A stretch of 64,000 bases of DNA from Loripinus fragilis (lineage: Eukaryota > Mollusca > Bivalvia > Lucinida > Lucinidae). The stretch spans positions 57,126,811-57,190,810 of the forward strand of contig OZ026522.1 of NCBI GenBank assembly GCA_964019695.1. Reading direction: 5' to 3'. The notes under the pieces were generated by a model. It was not told where the DNA came from. It was given only the letters and a program-made list of their open reading frames with translations, and ran no database searches. This document shows, piece by piece, positions 55,096-64,000 of the stretch (position 1 is the stretch's first letter; every line of letters starts with the position of its first letter). A program made the position numbers and the translations under genes.

Positions 55096-56150
55096 ATAGT
55101 GTGGGCCCCGCTGAGACGAGCGGAATGTCACATCGCAGCTTGGGCTGCACTGTTGACTTAAATCAAATGTTGTCTGTAATTTGACGCAATTAGTCTTTCA
55201 TTGCGGTCTATAATATCTATAAAACAGTGCAAGCTCTGCTGATGTGTGTCAAATGTTGCATTTAATCTTGCTACATTTTGTTTGCCAAAGTTCCACATTT
55301 TGTCTGAATAGGAATTCATACTAGAAATAAAAATCAGTATTTCATGATAATGAATTAAAGGGAAGCATGGAGTGAAGACTCATACGAGATGTGCAAATGG
55401 CGGCATCTCGTCTGACTCTGCACTGTTAACTAGCACCTTATCCTAAGAGGAGGGTATGCATTGAGGATCTTCCATGAATGCTCATGTTTTATTGAATTTA
55501 TTAAGCAAGTTGAGGAAAAGGGATAAAATGTGAGGCTTGCCGAGCATTGTATCTCTTTTTCGCAACGAGTTTATTAGGTTCAGGAATACAGGAGCACGAT
55601 TGTTATATATTCTATTTATCATATGACAAATACTTTGAAATCTCATTTCTGGCGTAAAAACGTTATAATTTTGTCATTATGTACGCAACGTTGTCATGGA
55701 CGCCATAACATTTCCCGTAAATATATAAACCACTAGTGGTTTATCGATTTTTATTGCATGGCGTTATTTCACTCCCAGACGCGACGTCATATGATAAATA
55801 CATTTCTAGCACAATTGCGTATATTATATGTTATATATCATTGTTTCTGACAAATACACAAATACTATTGAAAAACCATTTCGGAATAAATCTATGTGCA
55901 GTTACTGTAAAATGAAAGCATATTTAACACGGTTCAATAATCGAGTAAAATAGTCATACTATGTACATACAAATACATATAGAACGGGAGAGGGGAAAAG
56001 GGTACACTGTCCGCTGCGAAAAAGTATCTCAAAAAAGTAATTTGTGTATTTGCTCAGGAGCCTTATGGCTTGTTGCAAATGCTATTCGGTATTTTTGTAA
56101 GGCCTGTGGAGGATGGCCTCGAGCCTTCACAAACCTATGACGAGGTAAAT
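55096..56150. other. Unassigned sequence
   Basis: No gene. GAGACGAGCGG / CTGCACTGTTGAC text at about 55110 has a partial echo at about 55385-55430 (GCATCTCGTCTGACTCTGCA CTGTTAAC), a possible small element. Confidence 0.35.
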
Positions 56151-56154
56151 AAAC

Positions 56155-56722
56155 TTCTTCAAAGACTACAGACAGCCACGACACAATTAAAGTAAAGCAT
56201 CCAGCCCTCTCTTCCCCAGCAAGATGATTGCTAAACTAGAAACAAAAACATATAACCGATGTGAGCAACAACAAAAAATGAATAAATAACAACATAATTA
56301 CTGCTTTAGAATGGACAGCAGCCTAGGCTACCGAGTGGGGGGGGGGGGTAAATATATTTTACCGGCCGAATAAACTGGCTTTTGACTCACAGACAGCCAG
56401 AGCTAAAGAAAACCTCGAGTTGAAACGCGGTGGTAGCACCCAAAGACAAGCATCAGCAACCAACCTACCGATGAACGTTTTAGGTCAGGGTCGTCACTGA
56501 GTTTGAGGCCTGACCCCAACGCGGTGCAATTGAAGCGGGACAAACAGCTGTAATCCGTGATTGGCATGCATACTGTCGCATGACATCTATGTTTTACCAC
56601 ACATGTGCATAACGCTTGAATTGGCTTATAAACTAAATCACCATAAACCGGATCCAGCCAAAGACAAGCACCATGCACCAACCTACCGATGGAAGTTTTA
56701 GGTCAGGGTCGTCATTGAGTTT
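56155..56722 (-). repeat. Retroelement-A tail plus coding trace, with internal duplication
   Basis: AATTAAAGTAAAGCATCCAG, CAGCAAGATGATTGCTAAAC, GAATGGACAGCAGCCTAGGC, TTTACCGGC, then GTCAGGGTCGTCACTGAGTT TGAGGCCTG. A coding trace follows (GTAATCCGTGATTGGCATGC to TTATAAACTAAATCACCATA AA). The piece CAAGCACCATGCACCAACCT ACCGATGGAAGTTTTAGGTC AGG is repeated at 56660-56722. Confidence 0.72.
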
Positions 56723-56724
56723 GA

Positions 56725-57000
56725 GGCCTGTGAGAGGTCAGAACGTGTCACAGACCGGTGCTTTGCGTCAGGGAGGGTTCAAGGCGGTGAAATAGGGCTT
56801 AACTCGCTTGGCATCGGAATCCTGTAAGTCTGTGAGAGATCAGAATGTGTCACAAACCAAAGCATTGTATGTGCGAGGGTCCAAGAATGTAAAATGGGGC
56901 TAAACTCAATTGATACTTGAATTCTGGAAGTCTGCAAGAGTTCAGAATGTGTCGCAGACCAGTACTTTGTGTAGGGGGGGTCGCTCAGCTCTGAGAAAGC
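56725..57000. repeat. About 103-bp tandem repeat, three units
   Basis: GTGAGAGGTCAGAACGTGTC ACAGACC at 56730, its variants at 56832 and 56935, each followed by a TTTGNGTNNGGGAGGGT-like block. The minus-strand frame 56779-57009 spans two units and is a by-product. Confidence 0.72.
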
Positions 57001-57009
57001 TGGAGACAT

Positions 57010-57986
57010 GTCTTTGTTATGCTAATGGGAGCCGACCAGCGAAGAATTAGAGGGCGTGTCAGACAGAGCGCTGTCATACACTGTCAAATAAGACTAAAGT
57101 AATGTCGCATTAATAAGAAACGCGAAAAATCGATTTAAAGTGCATCTTTTCACATTATTTTCTCTTGATATTTTCGATATGCGGGTAGAAAAAGCTGCAG
57201 TATTTTTGACAAAATTTTCAACCTGAGTTTTTCTGTAATTAGATGGAATTTTGGCATATTTTTGGTTCTTTTCAACGGGGGAGTATTACTGTTGGTAGAA
57301 TGGACATAAACTGACCCAGTTTATTAATAATATGCAACGGTTGACTAACTCATTCGATGGCGTTTCAGGTCAGTGATCGCCGTGTATGTTATATACTGAA
57401 CAAAAGTGAAAACGCTACACCTGAATTGTTTGCCATTTATATGCAAAATGACGCAAGCCAGTAAAACAAATGAAAGTGTATCTGAATGTTCAAAGACTGG
57501 GTTATGTATAAGGTAAAATATTACGGATATTGTCACGAGGAAACACATTGAAAGTCATTTAAATGTGACAGGGGTCCAATTTTTCAGGTTACAAATTTGA
57601 ACAGAAATCTAACACAGTTTAGGCCTTCAGAAATCCACTGCCAACCAGATCCGACTGAACGAAATGGTTGTCTAAGACATTTGACAACCAGAAATGTGTT
57701 TTGATCGTTTAGAAAAGCAACCTTAGAAAGCGGGGTTTTCATCAAATTGGCCAAGCTTGAAATTTTATCACTGAAATCTTCATAGGAAAATAAATGTGTT
57801 GTTGCATCTTAGTCTGCACACATTACTGGCCGAGAAATGGTAGGAACAATGTGCTGATAGGTCAACCTGATTTGGTAAAAGAAAGAAAATTATCGAAAAT
57901 CGTGATAAATCGAAGATTACCAAATATTTATTATTATATCTCACGCGAATTTCCCATACAAAACTTCCATATCACCGCTACTATAG
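57010..57986. other. Unassigned sequence
   Basis: No gene or repeat relation recognised. Confidence 0.35.
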
Positions 57987-58647
57987 CGACGGCGAATACT
58001 GTCACTCGTTTGTCATAGCAGCGGGTGACAGTCGAAAATATCAGTCGTTCGTCTGATGCGCAACGCCGATGCGCGTACGGTTCGTTCACGTCAGGAGACG
58101 TTCAACATGAGGCATGATTTGGTCACTTTCCACTCCCAATAACTTCTTTGCTTATGGTCAGAAACATTATAATTGCAGGTACTCGTTTTCTTAGTTAGGA
58201 CGAGAGGAACACGTTGAGACCAATCTGAGCCGATTTGGCGAAATTTTCTATTTTGCAACAAAACCACATCTTGTACAGTATCCCATTTAAATGACACTGC
58301 TTGGTATTAGGTTTGGCGTCGTCGACTTTTTATGACGTCATTTGCTTGACCGAACGTCATGATCAGTTCGAGCATTCAAACTACTTAAAAGAACCATTTT
58401 GTGAAAGATGTTTTTTCATTCATGCATATGGATAAGAGGCTGTGCATCATTTTCCCTTTGGAACTCCCTTCACCACGGTAGGCCTAAGACGGTAGAAAAT
58501 AAAGGATCTAGTATACGGTATAAAAATAAATATTACATTCTCTGATTGGGTGATAGTCGAAAATATCATCTCTGGAAATGTGATAATCACATTCCTCGGG
58601 ATGGTATTTTCGACTATCACCCAATCAGGGAACGTAATATTTATAAA
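57987..58647. mobile_element. Possible hairpin-ended element G5
   Basis: The right end is a strong palindrome (58527-58647) with arms of about 60 bp: AAATATTACATTCTCTGATT GGGTGATAGTCGAAAATATC mirrored precisely. The left end has a small hairpin (ACTGTCACTCG with CGGGTGACAGT) followed by GTCGAAAATATC, which is inverted relative to the right arm's GATGGTATTTTCGAC. The palindrome itself is certain; treating the two hairpins as one element is an inference. Confidence 0.5.
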
Positions 58648-60784
58648 ATATTCCTTTCCTATTTGTTTTTGTCAAAGGGAGACATTTTCCTTTAAAAATT
58701 TAAAAAAATGATAAATTCGAAATTGATTTCTGAGCTTGTTTCAAGTGATAAAACAGTTTTCTTGTGTAATAATGCAACACAAGTATGACGAATTCTGCTA
58801 AGCATTACAAACTTTTTTTGCGCATGCGTAATTGCAAAATACAGGGAATAAAGCTTTACATAACTCAAACATCATAAGAGACAATTTGGTGGAGTTTCGA
58901 CGAATCGTTTGCTGGATGTCTGGAAAACGTTATTAATCTTTAGTAAATACTTTTCGTCCAATACTTTCTCACAAAATATAAAATATTGTAGTGTAGCATT
59001 TTCACTTTTGTTCAGTATAGCATAAAGTGTATCGTATATATAAAGTACTGCTGCATACATTAGGATCGCGAATAAATGACTTTAGATGTACGTTTTCAAT
59101 TTGTATCACAATGGGTATTCAATAATCGTGAATCATTTCAGGCAGTATTTTGACAAATTATATTGCCTGGTATTACGGCTAACTTTTGTTCTAATAATTT
59201 GGGCAATTTGTTCCACTTATTTGACACTTGACAGGAGAAATCCTGGGATAGGCCTAATCCATTTTGTGAAAAAAAAATATTATTGTTCTGCTCTACTTGA
59301 ATGGCTGACTATAAAATTACGTATGTGTAGTTGATAATGTTAAGGCCGTTTACATCTGTAAAAGTTGTTTTATAAAACTGTCGATAATAGCCACATCACA
59401 CTGTTTTAGTAGAAAAATGTCCTTACAAATATAGCAAACAGTATATACCCGGATCAAACTGAAAGTATTGTATCAGTTGGATCTGTGTCTACGCTGAATG
59501 GATCGGTACTTTCAACTGAATGGCAGTGCTTAAAAAATAAAACAGGCATGTACACTGAAAGCAATCACGATTTTAAAATGTGTGATGCTTTTGACACTTA
59601 CCTGTAGAAATTTAAGTACAGATATAAAGGCCGTCACATGGCTGTTACACCATTTGAATTCCCCCGCTTTTCAGAAAGCCTAAAAATGTCGAAATTCCCA
59701 AGATATTAGGGGTCAGGGCAGTGGTAGTAGATTCTTCAAACAATTTTCTTCTGACACTGCAGGATATTCTAAATCCAGATTTTAGCTTAATGTTCGGAAA
59801 AATGCATGTAATAAAATAATATTCCTGATTTTCGCGTTTCTTATTATAGCGGCAGGACTATAGTCTACAGTAAATCGGGTGTAATAGCCTATATACGCTT
59901 TACTCGTGCAACCAACTGAAGCGTAGACGACAAGGGCGACCAAATTTATACGTTAGCATGCCTGGTAAACGTTTATTTTCCGGGGCGGATATGTTGTGAA
60001 AGTTTTGGGGGAGGGTAGGTTTGCACTTTCTTCAAATTCTGTCTGTATGACAAAACTGGTTTGATTTTAAATAATATATCACCAATTCGAGTTCAGCGGG
60101 ACAAGGGTTAAGTATCTGGACCATGAGAAAAGGGCACACAAACATGAGATTTGGTCTTATCGCATATCCGAAAAAGCCTCTAATAATCGCTCATTCTGGC
60201 GTGTCCAGAAAGACTAGATGTCTAAAATTTGTTTGGAGTCTTTTTTCAACTTGCATTCTTTGTTTATGCGAGGCAAGGTCATGCATACATGCAGGCTCGT
60301 CGGAGCCTTCGCCACACGCCGTTGTAATAAGAACCATCATCTCGTGTGCTGAACAATTTATAGTATTATTTTTTCATTGCGGACCATTATTTTATTTTCA
60401 TATTCAGTATCAAAATTTGAATAGTTAAAATTTCGAAACATTGTCAGAGCGCATATATCTAGACTAGTCAGTCTCCTTGTTATCCAAATTAATTCGAGAT
60501 GCCTTTTTCACACATTTGGCTCAAAACAACTACAGGTATATACAGGTATACATCTGTAATGCATTTCACGGGTGAATAAGTACACTCTGTCTTACCGATT
60601 TTTAAATGTAAATGTCCACGAGTGTGTCTTTGCTAAGAACCGGCCAGTCTCTCTTAATTGGTCGGACTATATGTGTTCATAGAAGGCCATCGAGTGATCA
60701 TTTCTACCTAATTATTTTGAATTCTGACCACTGACTGTCAGAGAAGATTTTAAAAGTTTTTCTTACCGCGATAAGCGTCCATGT
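58648..60784. other. Unassigned AT-rich sequence
   Basis: No gene. The longest frame (60123-60428) has no recognisable domain. Confidence 0.35.
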
Positions 60785-60935
60785 TTTTTGTTAATATCAA
60801 ATACGTTTAAGCTATCTTAATGGAGGTTTATCCAGGGAACATTCCTGTGAAGTTTGGTTAAAATTGGCCCGGTGGTATAGGAGGAGTTGTTATTTAAAGC
60901 AGATTGTTGACGGCGGACGACGCACGTACATTGAC
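60785..60935 (+). repeat. Fragment of the dispersed repeat seen at 25270-25890
   Basis: AAGTTTGGTTAAAATTGGCC CGGTGG and GATTGTTGACGGCGGACGAC GCAC, the recurring phrases of that repeat type. Confidence 0.5.
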
Positions 60936-61016
60936 CAATCAGCCTACTCAGCTACAGGCACTTACTAGAATATTGAATTTTGGCTGGTAGGATTTCGACT
61001 AAATTATGCTTTCTGG

Positions 61017-61090
61017 AGAGCGAATAACAAAGGCACAGATTAGACTACGCGGATGCGCAGGCTGGTCAGTGCCTTTGTTGTTCTCACAAC
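61017..61090. repeat. MITE family B core hairpin only
   Basis: GCGAATAACAAAGGCACAGA TTAGACTACGCGGATGCGCA GGCTGGTCAGTGCCTTTGTT GTTCTC: the core without family B termini nearby. Confidence 0.75.
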
Positions 61091-61279
61091 AACAAAGTCA
61101 GCTTTTCATGCGATCAGGCCAATTTAATAATCACGTTGAGATAGGAAAATGGATAGAACAATGTTTGCATTTAGCCTTTGAGAATTTTCTAGTTTCACTT
61201 GTAAAAATTAATATTAAACGCGTAGAATCAGAGCTCCATTAAAAGATTAAATTCACAGGATATGCCCCCAAGAAGCTAT

Positions 61280-61510
61280 TTGCATACATATCCATAATGG
61301 TTACAGGGCATGACTGAGAGTAATAACACGAATGTGCACAGTCCATTGCGAACATGAACTAAAAACAACAAAGGAAAATGGAGTGGGTGATGCAGCTTCC
61401 TACAAACATTGAGCCTAATCAAAACTGATTAGGGATTGAACCAATAACTTCTCACCTGTTAAGCGAGCACGTTTACAGCTTTAGTAAAGTGTTAACTGTA
61501 TGCGTAGTAT
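61280..61510 (-). repeat. Possible tRNA-derived SINE fragment
   Basis: On the minus strand near 61436-61480, GCTCGCTTAACAGGTGAGAA GTTATTGGTTCAATCCC carries a B-box-like GGTTCAATCCC. The A box is not clear and no target duplication was seen. Confidence 0.35.
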
Positions 61511-61799
61511 AAATCATGTTGTTGTTCGCGCATACATGTATATAAATAGTTAATGCCAAATAGAATTATTCTGAATTACTCGGAGTGAATGATGCGGTTT
61601 TTAGGACCTCTCCGATTGAATGAAAGCAGTATGACTTTTTAGCTTAATCTAGCTAAAAAGTAAAAACTTCGTGAAATGGCATATGCATGGAGGGGAAGAG
61701 ATCCAAGAACGCTTGGAGTAGTTTAAATGGGCAGATTTCCATACAGTGATGATAAATGATACACTCCAAGTCGGGCCCCTCCAAGTGACAATAATAATT

Positions 61800-62031
61800 G
61801 GGCCGCGACACGAGAAATCCTGTCTTCGCGATTTGCGAACAACAAAGGCGTAGACCAGCCTGGATGCGCAGTCTGATCAGCGCATTTGTTATTCACTTAT
61901 TAGACAGTATCATATTTAAACTTGATACAAGCAAAATTCTAATTTTCTAGCCAGTCTCTGTAGCTGAGCAGACTGGTTTGGATGTGACCTACTCAGAAAG
62001 TCCGAAGAAAGGTTTTCTCGCGAAGAGACCC
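61800..62031. mobile_element. MITE family B, copy 4
   Basis: GGGCCGCGACACGAGAAATC left, GGTTTTCTCGCGAAGAGACC C right, core GGCGTAGACCAGCCTGGATG CGCAGTCTGATCAGCGC with a small deletion in the loop. Confidence 0.83.
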
Positions 62032-62767
62032 ATATGTTGTCCCGTCTACGTGGCAAAGATGGCGCCTGAAAATAGTTTTTTCACTGGCTATGAGAACTGC
62101 ATCAGTATATCTAACATCTGACAAGTCTGAAATGGCTTTACTTAGCAAACAGCCGCAGACCCTGATGAAATGCTACCCTTAGCTTGTTCCTTGAATAAGC
62201 AGTAAAGAAAATTGGCTACATCTCACATTTCTGGGTAAAAGTATGAGATGTCGGTACATTTAGTTATCGATTGCAGTCTCCCTAAAACCTTCGCTGCTTG
62301 CACGCATATAAAAAAATTCTAAACTTTACTTCACAATGCATTTAGACAATTTTGTTTATCGACAATCATTGTAACTTTCTTATAAAAACGACTTAATATT
62401 GTTCCAGTCTTGATGTAACTTGTTGAATAATACTTCAGGACAATATGGTTCTCTGGTGTTTCTTTGCTAGTTCATTATATATACGTACATTGTACACACG
62501 ACTATAGGGTCAACGGCAATTCATGCGATTAGTGGTCCCAAGCCCCGCATACAGACACCTCTTCGTTTCACTACTTATTAAAATTGGCACGACTGTTTTG
62601 AAAAAGATTTTATATTTACACTAGTTTCCCTCCATGTCGCATTTCATTAACACATCATGGAACATTTTCCTCAGATTTTGGATTGTCACGAATCGCTTTG
62701 ATTAAAAGACTCCCTCAAGACATCAGAGCCAATAACGACAGTTTGTGAATATAAGCGATCAGTTGCC
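62032..62767. other. Unassigned sequence between two MITE B copies
   Basis: No gene or repeat relation recognised. Confidence 0.35.
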
Positions 62768-62979
62768 GGGCCCAAACTCAAGAAAACCAGTCTTCAGGGC
62801 TTCCGAGGACGAGTCTGCTCAGCTACAGAGACTTCCTGGAAGGTTATTTTTGTTTTGCATGCAGCAAGACTAATTAGAAGAAATAACAAAGGCGCTGATC
62901 AGACTGCGCGGGTGCGCAGGCTGGTTTACGCCCTTGCTATATGCATGCATTAAAGTCAAGTTTTCTTGCGTCGCTACCC
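62768..62979. mobile_element. MITE family B, copy 5 (opposite orientation)
   Basis: GGGCCCAAACTCAAGAAAAC left, GAGTCTGCTCAGCTACAGAG AC, then the core GGCGCTGATCAGACTGCGCG GGTGCGCAGGCTGG and a weak right TIR (AAGTTTTCTTGCGTCGCTAC CC). Confidence 0.78.
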
Positions 62980-63097
62980 AATTTATCAAGAAAAAGCATT
63001 TATATCGATGCATACCAACAAAATGAAATATGCGCAAAGAGAACGCATTGGTCAGCCTGAACAATAACCCTGTCAGATCAAAGTATCCTGCTACCTA

Positions 63098-64000
63098 ATA
63101 TGCATGTTGCTTCATGTATGGACAAGACGATAAACAAATACTGCATGTTGCTTCATGGATGGACAAGACGATAAACTTATACTGCATATGTTTGATGTAT
63201 GGACAAAACGATAACTTATACTGCATGTTGCTTCATGTATGGACAAGACGATTAACTAATACTGCATATGTTTGATGTATGGACAAAACGATAAACTTAT
63301 ACTGCATGTTGCTTCATGTATGGACAAGACGATTAACTAATACTGCATATGTTTGATGTATGGACAAAACGATAAACTTATACTGCATATTGCTTCATGT
63401 ATGGACAAGACGATTAACTAATACTGCACGTTTCTTCATCTATGGACAAGACGATTTACTATTATGACATGTTGCTTCATGTATGGACAAGACGATAAAC
63501 TAATACTGCACGTTTCTTCATCTATGGACAAGACGATTTACTAATATGACATGTTGCTTCATGTATGGACAAGACGATAAACTAATACCGCACGTTTCTT
63601 CATCTATGGACGAGACGATTAATTAATACTGCATGTTTCTTCGTGTATGAACAAGACGATTAACAAATATGAATTTTTCTTCATGTATGGACACGACGAT
63701 TAAATAATATGACATGTTTCTTCATGTATGGACAAGACGATAACCAATACGCCATGTTTCTACATGTATTTACAAGAGGATAAACATATATGACATGTTT
63801 CTTCATGTATGGACAAGACGATTGACCAATACGCCATGTATCTTCATGTATGGACAAGACTATTAACTAATATGTCATGTTTCGTCATGCATGGACAAGA
63901 CGATTAACAAATATGGCACGTTTCTTAATGTATAGACAAGACTATTAACAAATATGGCATGTTTCTTAATGTATAGACAAGACGATTATCCAATACGCCA
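63098..64000 (+). repeat. 41-bp satellite array, more than 20 units, runs off the window
   Basis: Units of about 41 bp (TGCATGTTGCTTCATGTATG plus GACAAGACGATTAACTAATAC). Two variants, with CATGTTGCTTCATG or CATATGTTTGATG, alternate at 63180-63400, giving a dimer of about 81 bp. A second pair (CACGTTTCTTCATC and CATGTTGCTTCATG) alternates at 63420-63600. Divergence grows to the right. Confidence 0.92.

Noticed and set aside
56779..57009. Minus-strand 76-residue frame with internal repeats
   Set aside because: It follows from a 103-bp tandem repeat, with no domain.

Overview
The window looks like intergenic or intronic DNA from an animal, most likely a bivalve mollusc and probably a heterodont clam. 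It is AT-rich, has no dense or operon-like gene layout, and is packed with non-LTR retrotransposons, a tRNA-derived SINE, TIR elements and satellites. Several MITEs carry a GC-rich core hairpin that I recall from clam genomes. I find no supportable host protein-coding gene, rRNA gene or functional tRNA gene. Nearly all convincing coding sequence belongs to mobile elements, and most of it is broken.

Layout: 0.9-2.3 kb holds small TIR elements and a 27-bp minisatellite. A 5'-truncated, long LINE (copy 1, plus strand) fills 3.0-9.4 kb. From 9.9 to 17.6 kb there are scattered MITEs, hairpins and long-TIR elements. From 18.7 to 23.8 kb there is a relic retroelement tail and two almost identical 1.46-kb TIR elements, each carrying a copy of the same tail. 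From 24 to 26.5 kb there are dispersed repeats and a SINE with a perfect 10-bp target-site duplication (TSD). The strongest nest lies at 30-42 kb: a relic RT-related retroelement is split by a PIF/Harbinger-like TIR element (30314-39826). That element contains LINE copy 2 (minus strand), whose ORF2 is split by a hairpin-ended element. Next to the nest is a 135-bp satellite, itself split by another hairpin-ended element. From 43 to 64 kb there are MITE pairs, further retroelement tails, an RNase H-bearing LINE 3' end, several minisatellites and a 41-bp satellite that runs off the window.

The two LINE copies can be read against each other. ORF1 is a coiled-coil/RRM-like RNA-binding protein. ORF2 starts with two hydrophobic segments and a 2A-like motif (GDVHPNPGP), followed by an APE endonuclease, a reverse transcriptase and a Cys/His tail. 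Each copy is inactivated in different places. A spacer of about 2.8 kb, full of hairpins and conserved in both copies, separates ORF1 from ORF2. That is unusual for this kind of LINE.

The most interesting recurrent structure is a class of non-autonomous elements with a long imperfect palindrome at one end and a short inverted copy of the palindrome's arm at the other. Clear members are at 14.7, 33.6, 40.9 and 53.6 kb, a possible one is at 58 kb, and related hairpins sit inside the LINE spacer.
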